From Phallusia mammillata (lineage: Eukaryota > Chordata > Ascidiacea > Phlebobranchia > Ascidiidae): a stretch of 64,000 nucleotides of DNA. Made by a program: the position numbers and the translations under genes. Location: positions 62,001 to 126,000 of the forward strand of contig QLIY01000298.1 of the NCBI GenBank assembly GCA_003260075.1, read 5' to 3'. Shown piece after piece: positions 41,701 through 56,200 of the stretch. Each line of letters begins with the position of its first letter. The first letter of the stretch is position 1. Under the pieces are notes generated by a model. It was not told the origin of the DNA, ran no database searches, and saw only the letters and a program-made list of their open reading frames with translations.

Positions 41701-42843
41701 TCTTGGGAATGTCAGAACGATTTGATAACAAGCGAGAAATCAGAAATTCCTTTATCTGAAATTCGCGGTTTAGGATAAGCAATCAAATCATTCCTGGTAA
41801 TGTTTAGCCTGCTCCAGTTTTGCTTATGAAATGCTGTCAGCCAACCAGACTTCCCATGTGTTATCATACACCTAAATATGAACTTACCTTCAGCTACTGA
41901 CGTATATGGTTACCTATGTTTGTTTGAGTGCAGACGCCCAAAAGTATTTGAACTACCACCAACGACCAACATATTCATGAGTAACCGGTCTTATCGTTCA
42001 AATCAGCTTCAAACTGGTTAGATTTGTTGAGAAACGGCCAAGCGGTACGCATTGATGACACAGCGAATATAAGTCTGTAAATAAATCTACGCACATATAT
42101 CGCTGCGTGACGTCAAATGTACTTGGGGATTTTTGACAGTTCACCGCTTTTCAACCGGGCGCGACGACCAGCGGATTGATGCCTAACAACACAAATATTA
42201 GACGTAAGGTCCGATACAAAACAATCGCTGAAATAATGGAAAACATTGACAGGTTTGGTGTAACCTGTTTTAAAAATAAACGCCATAACTGGAGTTTTGT
42301 TCATAGCGTTAAGCATCGTCTGCTCTTTTTGAAAGCTTCACAGTGAGAAAGACAAAAGAAACAGCAAAACAACTCCCCTTGCGGAGGTTTTCTTTAGAAA
42401 CTTAAAATAGGTTTGTGTGCAACTGTGAGTTCCGCTGTTGTTTGTACTTGGCAGATGTGTTGCATAAACTCTAAGTTAAATCTTGACGTCTTGTGCAATC
42501 TGTCGCGTGATATTTTGTATTTTAAACTTTTGCTCGCTTTGTGAACGACAGTTGACACGCAGCGCATGCCTGCAATTACAGGACTGACCAAGTCGAAAAT
42601 GTTAGCAAACGTTTTTCTGTCTTATCGTAACTTTTCACAGTTACGGAAAAGGCTTAAGGCAGCACAGGTCCATGAGATAGCAAGCAATATATAGTGCAAG
42701 CGGAGATGTTGACAAAAATGTAGCAGAAGTGTTTAATCAGCTCATTGTTGTTTTAGAGAAGCTGCTGTTTTGTTCCAGAATAAATTGAATTTTTGTCATA
42801 TTCTATGACAACAAACACAAATCTGTTGTGGACATGATTTAAA
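38780..42843. other. Intergenic region upstream of GPCR D
   Basis: About 4 kb without a recognised gene or repeat. A perfect CRE palindrome is at 42108-42115, about 730 bp before the GPCR D start. Confidence 0.5.
42108..42115. promoter_or_regulatory. Perfect CRE palindrome (TGACGTCA) upstream of GPCR D
   Basis: The 8-bp CREB/ATF site sits about 730 bp upstream of the start codon. Function is inferred from the motif only. Confidence 0.4.
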
Positions 42844-45800
42844 ATGGAATTAAACACGACTTCAGCCGGACAATTGCCAAACACTACAACTGCAAACCCA
42901 GATACATATGCCCCAATTTACGCCTTAAAGATATTAGAAGTCGTTTATCTCTCTTTCATCACTGTGATCGGTACCATTGGAAACCTACTGGTCATTTTTT
43001 CGATTATTTATGCCAAAAGAGTTCACAAAAGCGGAAACTTGTTCATTATAAACTTAGCAGTGGCTGATCTCATTGTAAGTATTTATTCGTTTGTTTTCCG
43101 CCGTTTTTTAGTGTACTATTACTGTTAATCTTTTTACAGGTGACTGGATTTTATCTTCCCACTGTAATTGCGAACGTTATTGCGGGTGGCAATGCACTTC
43201 CAAACGCGGCCTGTCAAGTGGCAGCATATCTTATTACTGTTTCCTGCGTCTGTTCAGTCTCCAATCTCACCTGTATCGCCATAAACAGGTACAAAGTTAT
43301 GTAGTTGTTGTTTACTGCATTCAACGTACCGAACAAACATATTGTTTTGTTTTTCTTGTGTTAAGCTATTTTACAACGTAAGTAAGGATAAAGCATGGAG
43401 ATATAGATCATAAAAGTCGTCCGTGTGTTTTCTGTCGGTCAACCTAGCTCAACCCAGGCTTTATTTAGCAATTTGTTGCAGTTTATAGATACACGTGTCT
43501 TGTGTTCCACGCATTTGCGCCTATTTTTGTCTGCAGTTTAGCATTTGGTCTATAGGTTTCCGTATTAGTTCGTGACAGCGTTCGCCTTAGGGTAGTGTAC
43601 CTGCGTGATATAAGTATGCAAATGTGTTTTTGTTTTTCAAAAAAAGGCGTACATTTAATGCGTGAGGTTAAATTAGTATTTACGGACGAAACTTTTGTTC
43701 GTTTGCAAAAGTTACCTCCGTTTTTGATATAATTGTTTGAAAAAAGGCGATTTTTGTGGACTTTGAGGAGAATTATAACAATACGTACAAACTATTAATA
43801 ACATTCTGAGAAAAAATGGAACTAAGTTGTTTTCTTTAGAAATGTGTTTTTCAACTTTTTTTTTCCATTTCCTTCACAGTATATGGGTCCACTTTTTGTT
43901 CTAAACATTTGTAAACGTAGGCGAATAATTAAATATTTTAAAGGTCATTGTGGTTAACATATGATTTAAACGAAAGGCGTCGACTTAAACTGACAACATC
44001 TAATTTGTGATGCGATAAACTCGCAGAAATTACACGTGCAAAATGTTTGTCACGAAAAAGAATTGCAGCCAACAAACGACTGCCCTAGGCAAAGGCATTA
44101 AAAAATCTTGTTATACCACGAGGAGCAAAACTGGTATTACCACGAGGCTCTTGGTTTAAGTTGGTTTTCTTGCGTGTATCCAATTAAAAGCTGCTGTCCT
44201 GATCGATTTTGTCCACTTATTTCGTAATGGCCTTTTGGGGTAGCGTTTTTTAAAGTTTAAACAGGTGCAGAGTCCTAGAATGTAGATTGCTGATTCATAC
44301 AAACCAGTATATATCCCCGTACCGTTTCCAAAGCTTTAAACGATTTCACGGGTGCTTCGATTTTCTGGCTTTTTTAATCCTTTCCTGAGGATTTATGGCC
44401 AGGGAATAGCCCTCCCCACTCCGAATGAAACACAGCTTGTGAATTTTTAATGTAACTAATTGCCCTCTTGTGCGTAGGTACCTGGTCATCGTGCACCCGT
44501 GCTGGTACGAAGCACATTACACGAAACGAAAGACTTTCCTCGCGGTCCTACTGGTCTGGATCTGGTCGAACTTTTTGACCTCGCCCACATTGTTCGGTTG
44601 GAGCGGCCTGGGGTAAGATCTCAATCTCAGTCTAATGTGTTTTGTGTTTCTCAACACTTTTCTTAACACTTGGAAATGTATACATGATATACCTGTCCAA
44701 TAGGCATTAATCTGCAAGTCCAATAAAACGCCAAAGCTTGTACTTTTTACAATCATACCGAGAGAAAATGTAAAATGTTACCAGGTTTCTAAAGTTTTTC
44801 TCTATTTTGGTAACATAAGTAAACTGTGAAAACAAGTTTTTTTTTTGTGCCCCCCCCCCATGTAAAATGTTACCAGGTTTCTAAAGTTTTTCTCTATTTT
44901 GGTAACACTAAAGTAAACTGTGAAAACAAGTTTCTTTTTTTTGTAGTAGCTAGTTTTTTTAATTGTATAGCAAAGTGTGTTTCTTATAGTTTATTGCACG
45001 ACGTGTAAAACTCCATCGTTCTAAATCCTTAAGTTTCTTTTTCGTTTGCAGTTACGACCCTAAAATGGTTGGCTGTGCGTGGGACGACCAGGCGGCCATA
45101 AGTTACAACGCTACTTTTATGACACTCGCTGTATTCGCTCCTCTAATTACTATATGCATCTGCTATGGGAGGTTATACAGGTGAGCTATGCGTTAATTTC
45201 AAAGATCCATCACCAATGTGCATGTAGAATTACACAAAGAATCATTGATATTTCACCACCAGAAAAAATGATTTTCCCAGCAGAATTACATTTTGTAATA
45301 GGTTTACGGACGCCATCATACTGCTGTACTGTGAAAACGTTGCTTAGTTTTATATGTAATAAAGCGTTATAAAAGCTTACAGCCATTAGCTGACAAGTAA
45401 TTAGCTACAGAGTGTGTACAGTGTTTCGGCCAAGAACGTACCGCCTTTTTTTAAAAATTGTCGGTCACAACCAGTTTGAAGATTTGTCAGACATGTGACC
45501 TTAAATGATCTTTCTAGGTGCGTACGTAATCGTGGTCGGTGGATCCGAAGTTTTGCAGTCTCTCCCTCTAATGTGCTGCGCCAGGCCAAGGAGCGGCGAT
45601 CCTTGCAGAAGGAAATCAACCTATTGAAGACCCTGGCTACGGCACTGGCCTTCTTCATTTTATGTTGGATGCCGTACGCCTTTAGCGTGACCTTTGACCC
45701 GAAGGGTATTCCCCACAAGTCCAAACAGGTTCGTAGCGCATAGCGTTTGTGAATGATTTGAAAACATTTTGCGTTGGGAAATTTTAACTTTAGCGGGTTT

Positions 45801-47642
45801 GGACGATGAGCAGCATTGTTTGAAGGAAGTACGGTTACAATTGCTGACTGTGAGTTGTTTAATTTTCAATTTCATAGGATTTCCTGTATTAGTATTACCA
45901 GGAAAAACGCATGAAAGTTGTCAATGACGCTGCTACAACCCTTTTAATAACACAACTTTATGCGCAATTAGCCTTAGATTAGAACAAATCACGCATTTTG
46001 GGTAAATCCAAAAACTTAGAGAATGAGATCAAGTTTGGAGAATGTAAATAAAAAACATCACATAAGCATGAGTAAGAAATACTGTGGCCTAATAAACATA
46101 TAAGAGATTTTTTTCCCGGTGGCAAGTGTTTTCACCTCAGCGGTTTACTATGTTAAAAAACTTTAATTTAAATGTTTGTGATAGCAGTACAGTTCATGCG
46201 AAATAAAACCTACAAGAAATACGTAATTGTATCATGGGACCTCTGCACATAACGAAAGTGTACCCTAGATAAATTGGTTAGTGACAATATGTTTTTCCTT
46301 GCAGATCGTAGCCTGGTTTGGCCTCTCAAACTCCGCGGTAAACTTCATCGTGTACGGTGTAATGAACACCACCTACAGAAAAGGTTACAAGAACCTGCTT
46401 AGGCTGCTCTGTTGCTGCAAGAAGCCAACCTTGTCAAGGTACGAGGTGTGGATCTTTGATTCTTTCTAATTATTTATAAGTTGCCATTTATAAATTGGGG
46501 GGATATTTACTTTTATTTCTGATTGGGGTCTTCAGCCACAGATTTGTTACCTAATTGACTTCGGTTTGTTGTTTATTTTAGACTTCCATCGGTTTTTCGA
46601 CATTACAACGAATCGCGGAACAACAATGAACATGCGTCGCCTCATCGGTAAGCACACAACCACTTTAAGTTGTTTTAACATTACCTTTTAAGCCGCAAGC
46701 AAAGGCTTTGTAACCATCATATCTCAAGTAACATAGGTGACCGAAACTGTCAAGCCAACAGGATGCAGGCTTTGACATGTCAGACATACATGCAACTCAA
46801 CAAAAGCAATACAAGAGTTGCATTTGCATCCCACTTTACGCAACATCGCATAGACTATGGAGATTCTCCATTTGTCCACAACATGTTTTGGTGTTATAAG
46901 TGAGGAATAATCACATTGCAATTATAGTCGTCGATGTGTAATTACATTTACCAGCTCAAGACCTAAAAACAAAATGAAACAACGCAAAACAACAAAAAAC
47001 AGTTGACTGTGAACGAATTATAGGCATAACATCGCCCATAAACTGCAAAACCTTTATGCAAAAAATGGCAAGTCATTTGGGGCATCGTTGGTTAGCTAAA
47101 ATGCTAAACGACGATGTGGTAGAGTATACTGGGAATCTGCACTTTGTAGACGGACGAAAGGCACGAGTAAAAAGGTTTGATCTTTATCAACATATTTGCG
47201 GGAAGTTTGGGATTTGGGTTTGACGTTGTCGGCGACGTGAATTTGTGGCCAGCAAAACACACTTCGTGAAGTGAAGTTTTTCACAGCACAAACAGTCTAT
47301 AAAAGTTGCGATGTCCAAAGTTATCTGCCGAAAAGTGTTGCAAAACAACAGTATGTTGCACAGAAAAGTAATTAATTGCAACGTAAATATTTCACTTGTT
47401 TTGCCTGTTTTGTAAACCCCACTGACAACTTTGGTTGCGGGTAAAGATATAACCAACACTATTTTCATTATGTGCGTCTACGATTATGTGCGTCTACGCA
47501 GATCTGATAATTTGTTTTAATTAGGTTTGTTGTTTATTGTGGGAACGTTTTGCATAATTTGTTGTATTAATGCAGGGCCAACAACAGCCTTCCGGTTGGG
47601 GAGTCAAACTCAAACATTCATCAGTACAAGGGTGTTTCTTGA
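42844..47642 (+). CDS. GPCR gene D, melatonin-receptor-like class A receptor (373 aa, 8 exons)
   Basis: Exons are 42844-43074, 43140-43288, 44478-44612, 45052-45180, 45518-45728, 46305-46438, 46582-46647 and 47576-47642 (1122 nt, all phases consistent). The N terminus has several Asn-linked sites (NTTS, NTTT). NRYLVIVHP follows TM3, with the Arg codon (127) split by an intron as in genes C, E and F. The disulfide Cys pair lies in ACQVA and VGCAWD. TM6 has CWMPYA and TM7 NFIVYG. After TM7 a CCC cluster is a likely palmitoylation site. Exons 2, 4 and 5 have lengths 149, 129 and 211, as in gene C. Intron 3 contains a duplicated segment joined by ten Cs. The last exon was chosen by phase and acceptor and is less certain. 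AATAAA is at 47879. Confidence 0.88.
44768..44945. repeat. ~80-bp duplication joined by a C10 run, GPCR D intron 3
   Basis: Sequence starting at 44768 (atgtaaaatgttacc) recurs at 44860, directly after ten Cs at 44850-44859. A small indel and a longer T-run distinguish the copies. Confidence 0.9.
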
Positions 47643-50600
47643 CCACGAAGAAAAACACGTCAAATTTATTTCACGTGTCTCCACAAGATTGCCACAAACG
47701 GCTTCAAATCAAACTAATGCCAAATAGCTTATAAGCTGATTGATTTTCATCATCCAAAGTTGATTCCAGTGCTGGTTCAGTGTTTTGCGTTTTATTGCAG
47801 TTTACAAACCGCCGTCAAATATCACTGTGATACAGTTTACAGTTGTCTTTCTTGTTGTCTATTTCTTGCGTTACATTGAATAAACTGTTGTTCCTGTACG
47901 AACTCAAAGGTGTTGATCCATAACGTTAAACTCGTAGGTCTTTACAAGGTATGCAGTCCGTTGAACCAAGCGTAAAAGTTCGACGGAACAAATAATAGCT
48001 TACATTGCAAACCGCTACGCTGAGAACTAACCAAATGCGGAAACCAGTCAAGCATAGAAGAGTTCTGTTGGTTACTAAGGATCAAGACAAGGGCTTTATT
48101 CCAGCTGAATACATGGTCACGCCTTAGTGCTATCGTCGCTAAAGGAATTTTAAGGTTTTTGTCGAAATATCAGCTGCAATTAATGTGCATTTTCACTTTA
48201 AGTACATATGTGTGTTCAGCACCCAAAATATCTTTAACCGAATTGAAATATTTTCAGCTAAAAACGAAAACGTGTCCTCTTTTGATGGCTATAATGCACA
48301 CTTGAAAATATTGCGTAAAAATTCCCTTGCGATATTTTTCTCTCACTTACCCTATTGATGAGCTGTAGAGACTTTAGGTTCATCACGCCGTCCATCTCTC
48401 TTAGGAATTAAATCCCTACATCTGTCCAGCGCCAATTGTCGCACTTAAACCGTGATTAAAGGACTGCCCCTGGAGAGCGGTGTCAAATGCGGCGAGGTTT
48501 TACATCCTCAATGACGTCATACATTGTGACGCGAACGACGTCAGATTGATGGCGTCAACAATCCCGACAACAAAAAACCTGCAACCAAAGGTACTTTAGC
48601 GACACCAAGTGTGCAATAAATTAAAATAAAACCTGCCACTAGAGGAAGATTAGCCTCGAAGTTACATAACAATTTTGTTGCGAGAATAATTTATGATCTG
48701 TTTTACGCGTTGTCCGTAGTAATACTGTGTGTTTCTTTGCTATCTTATAATTTATTATTTATGTAGTTCTTGGTTTAGTCCTGATTGATTTTGTTAGTGT
48801 TATGTTTCCTAAAGATTTATTATTTTAAAATTGCCGTTTCGAACGCAACCGCTTAACCGGCTTGGCTTTTCTGAGAATGCCCATGATCTTAATCTTTTCC
48901 ATTGTCCAGGGCTGGCAAGGAATTTTCCTATTTTTGTTGTCCTTTTCTGTTTTATACAAACGAAATTTTAGTAACAGATTGTTGTTCATTTAGCAAAACA
49001 ACTCTATATGAATATCTTTATAATTTTAAGTGAAATTCTCTAGTATATTGGCAACGGCCTTGTTAACTGATTAAAAGTATTGTGTAAGCTTTCTGAAACA
49101 GCTCTGTAGAGTGGGACGTTCGAACAATATATGTTGAATCTGCTATAGCCATTTGAACAACGCTACGAAACTTCGAACTCAAGCGTTATGTTACGCTTGT
49201 TGAAATATCACAGGTATCTTTGTTAAAGTTGTTCTGTTACCTGTGTAAGATGTTTTTTGATGTTAGGTAACTTTTGTTTGGAAACGTTTTACTTTGTAAA
49301 TTCATCATCTAAATATTTTTTTCATTTTGATGTAATGTGTGTTTTCCTTATTTTGCGACGTTAAAAATATACCATTCAGATGTTATAAACGTCAATTGTA
49401 AGAAGAAACGAAACGGAGAAACGAACGTGGCTGCAGTTATACGTTATACCGGTTATAAATATCCTTCTACAGAAAATTCTTTAATGTCACTTAAAATGGC
49501 ACGCATCGTTTATAGGATAAGCAATGCGTCAAGGTCAAAAAAGTCTGGAATCATATCTCATTCTAGGTTTACTTTGTGATCTGCATCTGATATACTTGCC
49601 TTACTCGTTCGCCCAGAAAGCTTAACTTCATACTTCAAGTTTGTTCGTTTCTCTTTTCTCCATAAAAAGCAGAACCACCTTATGTTACAGCAGCACACAT
49701 ACGTGATACCCCCTTTAATATGGACAATAGATTCGTGCGCACTGTCTATTGTAAAAAGGTTCTCATTGCCTATTAATGCATGTTAGTAGCGGATGGCTAT
49801 TTGCGTGTAACTAGATTATGTTAATTTGTTTTCTAACTTTGTGCTTTTCACCTTAACGTACAGCATTTGTATTCATCTTGAGTCACTATCTTTAAACGTA
49901 CAAGTTGATATGAGTCAGAGTTTAGGATCTATCATAAGAGTTTGTGGATCAAATCAATAAGAATATGTATAAGTGGTAACGGTAACATCTGTGTTATGAG
50001 AGATAAAGTGATGCAATCACGATAAACAGCAAAAAACATATGCTTGTTTTGCGTTGAAGAACTGTTTTTCAGTCGCGAAAGCCGCAGGGCAACCAAACTA
50101 CCTTTTTAAGTGTATTTCCACCAAAAACAGGAATAGCACTTTTCGGTTTCATCAGAGTCAGTTTATGTGTAAACTGTCATAAAGCATATGACCACTTAGT
50201 CATGCTGCACTAGCCATCAGGTGTCTGTTAAACTGTATCGTTGAGTGCATGTAAGATTTCTGACATCAAGGCCGCGGTTGTTACATCAGGAGATGAATTA
50301 TGCATTATTGCAGCCTCTGTTTAAATTTGTTCTTGTTTGTGCGGTTAATATGTTGTCTCATAGTTTAAGTCGTTCACACTAGTGAGGCAATAGGTTTGAA
50401 AAGAAGTTGTAGTTTGTTGTGGTAGCGAAAAAGTGGTGACTAAAATGCAACAAGAAACAAATCAATCCAATTATTAAATAGTAAATTTGAACCATAGCTA
50501 TAGTATCGGAAAATGATCGGTTCGTAAAACATCGTTGAAAATCGCTGACCATTTAAAGTGCCTTGACCTGTTGTGACTCAGAGAAAATGGCGTGTTGAAT

Positions 50601-53238
50601 GCTGTCATCGGGTAAAATAAGTCGGCAGAGGTAGGTAAAACACTTTAGATACAGACTGATTGATGTCTTCATCCGCCGGCAAACCTAACCCAAAATACGG
50701 TCCATTGAGGTTGAATGCTGTTTGTCATCAATATCAATAAACCTTGTACAGATACGTTTAGATGACCCCAGACCATACATATCCCGTAACGGGCTTTAAG
50801 AAAACGACCTGGCGTAAACCCGAAAGAAGGTCAAATGATACAGCTCAAGATACATCTTGGTAATAACAGCATCAGTGCATCTAAAGGTAAAGGTTGCACT
50901 TGGTTCATCTGGGTTTAAACCCTAACAGTTTCCTGTTAAATTTCCACCTTTTGTTAGGTTTTGTGTGACAAGCTGTTTTTTTGACCTGACTGATTGTTGT
51001 CGAAAATTTATTGCCTATGGTGGTTTGGCTTCTCCAGACACTGGTCTGAAATGTTTGCGGTGAAACAAAACACCTTAAAGTCATTTACATAGAGAATGTC
51101 GTTAGATAGTGGTGTGTTGCTTGTGTTGTTGCTAAACGACTGATAATACTTAGCTATAGTCAACACCTATCACATGTGTTCGTTACTATTGCACAATATA
51201 TTATCACGTTTCTCAAATGTTACATTTCAAGGACCTATATCAAAATACTTTGTCTTTCGATTTTAAGCAACTTTCTGTTTCGAAACAAATTACAAAACCG
51301 CTCAGACAAATAGTTTGTTAGAAACAAAACATGATTATAGAGAACGTGATTATTGTTACAAATTGTAAAAAAGTTTGCTGGTTTAAGACCTTAGATCTAA
51401 ATTCTAATTTTTTTTTTGGAACCGAACTGCTAAATTCTATTCAGTGACAGCCACAACATTCCCCTACTTGACATTTCGTGACAAGCGCTGTGTCATGTTT
51501 TGCTCGTAAAGTCTAATGTAATGACTGTGGGTATACCACTCCTTGTTACAGCACATCACGGGATTTTTGTGGGTACAGATTCTGAACATTACCTACATGT
51601 TGTTCGTTACTGCGACCATCTATTTAGTTTATCTTCTTAAAAACGGAAAGTTGCACAATTAAAGACCTATTTTTAGCGTTATGTTGATTAATGAATGGGC
51701 ACTTGTCTTTTATAGCGTACATAGTTCTGAAAATGTCCTAACATGGTTTGTTGTATAGCTTGTAACAATGCTAGGTTTGTTGCAAAAATGGAGTAAAGTC
51801 GTGATTTAAAGTATCGCGGGATTTTGAACGGGTATTTTCTGCCCATTACGGCAATTACAAACCCAATAAGGACATCGATATAGGTCAATAGTTTCCAAAG
51901 TCAAGTGTTGGATATTTATTTTAAAATGCAATTCCACTGCAATTATTGGCTTGTTAAATTTAAGTCAGCTTAAATATTGTCCTATTGGAAAACTTACATT
52001 AGTGTAATTTAACACGTTTATAAATTATAAACTAAAAAAGTAAAATAATGAATGCTTTAAAAATTAAAAAGCGTTTATAGCTCAACAATGTGCAACAATG
52101 CAGTGTAAGTTACTATCATTTTAAAAAATGCACAAAATACGAGTAAAATCGCTTACCTTTATCATGTTACCAATGCGTAACGACTTGATCAGGACAGACA
52201 TGTGACAAAGAACCCCGAGTGACGTCACGGCATGACTTCCGATATGCAAGGGAAGTCTGCTTGGGGACCGGAAAAATATGCAATGCTTCCTCTCATTGCC
52301 GCTATGACGTCACAGACAGGCTGCGCGATTTTTGATGAGTGGCAGTGCTTGGTGATTGAGGTGAAGTTCGGCCCGCGGCTAATTGCCGAAAATTTTTTGA
52401 CAGCGCTCGCGTGTAGCTTTTCGATTATGTGAAAGACGTAATGTGAAATAACGCTTGTTCGATTGTTATCTTATACCATTAAACAAGGACTTACGGGAAT
52501 TTGAAAACCCTTTTGTTTTATTGTTGTCACTTTCGCTAACCAGGGAATTTCATGTTTGAAAAGGTCGTACCGCATTTGAGTTCTATTTCGGGATCAACGA
52601 AAAAACAATTTGCCGAGTTGGAATTTTCTGCACGACAAAGACGCCTACTACATATAAGGTTTTGAGGCTTTGTTTAAACAAAATGACGTTGTCGCGCGGT
52701 TGTCGCGCGGTGTACTGAGGTTTCTTTATGATTTATTTGTAGTTTCCGACTATTTACAACCGTTATGTCATGGTTTGGCTTGTGCCGTGTTGTGACTTGT
52801 ACATGTCAGCTGCAATGGCAATTTGTTCCCCCCGCCCAGAGAAGTTTGACCTTAGAAATGGACACTGAGAGCAAAAAAGGCGACAGCAGGTTAAATAAAA
52901 AGCCCTGTATCACAGAAGGTGTTAGATAGTTGGCTTCGATAGGATAGGCGACGAACGTATATTGTTGATTTGCATCAAGATTCTGCTACAATTTTATAAG
53001 ATTGTTACTCGGTCTATGCAGTCGGGAATTGGTTATGTCATTTATATGTTCAATTTCACAAAGTAAACGTTTATATATTAAACTAAACCCTCAAACTCTA
53101 TAAACTTGTAATATCAATGGACCTTTACGTATTTTTAGTTTGTAAGCTTTGAAAAATCGAAGTACCGTTTTGGTCTTTGACAAACTATATCTAACTCGAT
53201 GTTTACATTTGTTTCAGCAGATTTCCAATAAAGTAATC
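47643..53238. other. Intergenic region between GPCR D and GPCR E
   Basis: About 5.6 kb. The gene D polyadenylation signal (47879-47884) and CRE palindromes at 48512-48519, 52220-52227 and 52305-52312 are the only items found. The ORF at 52232-52432 overlaps the CRE cluster and has no similarity I recognise. Confidence 0.5.
52220..52312. promoter_or_regulatory. Paired CRE palindromes with two ATATGCAA sites upstream of GPCR E
   Basis: TGACGTCA occurs at 52220-52227 and 52305-52312, about 1 kb before the gene E start. Between them two atatgcaa motifs, octamer-like, appear about 36 bp apart. This looks like a compact regulatory cluster; activity is inferred. Confidence 0.45.
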
Positions 53239-56200
53239 ATGTCTAATATATCAATGGACGGTCTGGAATGCACTAATACCTCTGGTCCATACTGTGGAAT
53301 ATACGATGCCGGACGAATTGTTGACGCCATATTCCTGGTGATCTTAACAGTTGTCGGCACTGTTGGAAATTTCCTTGTCATCTTTTCTATCATCTGCGCA
53401 AGAAGAGTGAACAAGAATGGAAACGTATTCATTATTAATCTGGCTTTGGCTGATTTGATTGTGAGTATTTGGAAAGGAATGTTTAGGCAATAAGAAAAAA
53501 TATTAATTAAAGACAGTTTTGGTTGTACGTTTAGGTTTTGATTTGCTTAACTTAAAGTCGCAACAATGAACATGGTAAAAAACAAGGATTTTTTGCCTAT
53601 TTTTTATGCATATTTGATCATATTATATTAAATACACATTTTAAAGTATAATATCTTGTCAAACAAGGCTTGTGGTATAAATGAAAATAGAAAATGTGTA
53701 AGTTTATGTTCAGGATAATTAATAAACTTATGTGTTGTTAAACGTGAGCGAAAAATACAACACACTGCATTCCGATAACGATTGGTTCCGGCATGTCCAG
53801 GATACCTCTGTGGTTAACAATCCTCGAATCGATGCTAATGTTTTAACGCTAAACGGTCGATACACGCATTTTTAGCTAATTTACCAAAAAAAGAGAAAAC
53901 GTTTGAACACGCCGTCAATATCATGGCTTGAATATAATAAAAACGCAGAAGAATCATGGTGGTTTGTGTTGGATAGCTCGATATTCAGAATAAAAATTAA
54001 TATACAGCGGTTTATGCTTTCGTGTCAAATAAATATTCATGTTTCCTTTTTGAGCGAAATTATTCATTCCTAAATAAATAAAAATGTAACTTAAGACTTG
54101 TTCCTGTTTTATTGAATTTTTAATCCTATTGCTAAATTATTGCTTTAAAACATACCAAGGTGAACTGCTGCATGTTAAAATGGTGGGTAATTGTTTGTGG
54201 CTGTTACTTTCACAAATTAAACAAGATAATACTTTTTGTTTACTGTATTGGGTAATATTACTTCGGGGAAAAGTTGGAGTAGAAAAAACTGGCAAATAGT
54301 TACAATTAAGCACCCCAGGAGCAGCATAGCATTGTAACTCACTCCAGACAAAATTTAGACTAAAACAATTGTAAGAAATACGGTCCAACAATTTCTTTGT
54401 ACCAGAATTCCGTGCGAAAACAATTTATTACTTTAAACTGTCGTGTTTCAGGTGACCGGATTTTTTACCCCAACAGTGGTTGCAAACGTCATCCGAACAA
54501 CAAATGCCTTGAGTGACACAGCCTGTGACGTAGCCGGTTACCTAGTAACAGTGTCTTGTGTGTGTTCCGCAAGCAACCTCATGAGTATAGCATTCAACAG
54601 GTAACCATATTTTTATTCTACATTCTGCGCAAATCAATCTAAACAAAATCGCCATAGTCTTATGAATGTTATCTAATGTGTAAGCCTTTAGAATATTGCA
54701 ATGAATTACTCTCAAAAACGCAAGAGATAAATTATTTTAATCGCTCATAGCACGACACGACAATATTTTTAGTTTTTTAGATTATCCTACATTTGATTGC
54801 CGGGGGATTTGAGAATAGTACTTGTTTTTTTCACTTAAAACTGTACCACCAAGCAAATCTTGTATTTGGACAAAGGAGAATTTGAGCCTTATCAATTGCC
54901 CTCAATAAAAAGATTTATATCTGATCACGAACTATATCAGATAGGAAATCTACGAAATTCCCCTAAAAAGATTGTTACGGAAATATTTTATCGTTTCTGG
55001 TGGTGCAGCGATAGCAATACACACAACACACGACTATATATTTCCATGTTTCAGGTATTGGGCTGTGGTTCGGCAACCAACATACAACAAGGTTTTTACA
55101 AAGCGTCGCATCTACCTCCTCGCCATTTTGAACTGGGTGTGGGCAAATCTTCTTATTATGCCAACCCTTCTCGGATGGACCCATTTGGAGTAAGTTAAAT
55201 ACTTGCATTATTGCATTGGTTCGTAAAAAACGTCTGATCGAACACCCATGGATTTGGGGTCTAATTAAGCTAGTGTAAAGCCACAAGGCTACGAAAATGT
55301 GTACTGCACTTAAAGTGGCTCTAAGTTTATCTATACTGTTTTTTAAACGTTTATGTGTGTGACCAAAGCTTGTACAATGGTTTTCGGTGTACTCCGAACC
55401 TTATTTGTCAGACGAATAACGACAGAACATTGGCCATAGACCAAGGTTATCATGCCGGACTATAGCACACGCTCCTGTGCTTATTCCTTATATAATTCGT
55501 ATGGATATAGTAAATGCATGTGTATAATTTCGAAGACATAATTGCTAGTCATTGAAGCTATACTTATAATAGATATGATCATAGTACCTTTATGATACGA
55601 ACTGTCAACACGCCTACTAAGAAACGTTTAATCTTACATTTGCATTTTGTAGTGTAGCATACAAACATCCGGTGTGGTAACTAGAACTAAGTTGACCGAT
55701 TCGAGTTTAAGCACGTGTGGATTAATTGTCTTGCAGGTACGGAACAGGCATGATGCTCTGTTCATATGACAACGTCAGTGCACCCGGATATAACGCGTTT
55801 GTGTTGATTCTGGCTATTGCCTTTCCAATTACTGCCATCGTGTTCTTCTACTGGCGTTTATTCAGGTAAGCCAGAAAAACTTACAAAATAACTTCTTTTT
55901 AAACATTCGAAATAAATAAGGAATAAATTTATAAACGGTCTACTGAAACTGAAATATAATAAAAGCACACTTTAATTTAAAAACAAGATCAGAAAAAGTC
56001 AGTTTTTGAATGAACAAAAAACGAGAAATTAACGGATAAATTAAATAAAAGTAAAATCTATTGTCTGTAAGGCCAAAACAAACTCGTTTATTGATATCGC
56101 AATGAAACTGAAAACAGAAAGGTAAGCAAAACAAAAAACGTAATCGTAAATGAAAATCAAAAATGATACTAATATGCGCTCGAGGCGTGGTAATACCTTC

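Noticed and set aside
45401-45724. 107-codon minus-strand ORF
   Set aside because: Antisense to GPCR D exon 5, no independent support.
52232-52432. 66-codon + strand ORF beside the CRE pair
   Set aside because: No recognisable similarity or splice context; the regulatory motifs explain the sequence better.
54860-55198. 112-codon ORF covering GPCR E exon 3
   Set aside because: Wrong frame for most of its length; the real exon is 55055-55189.
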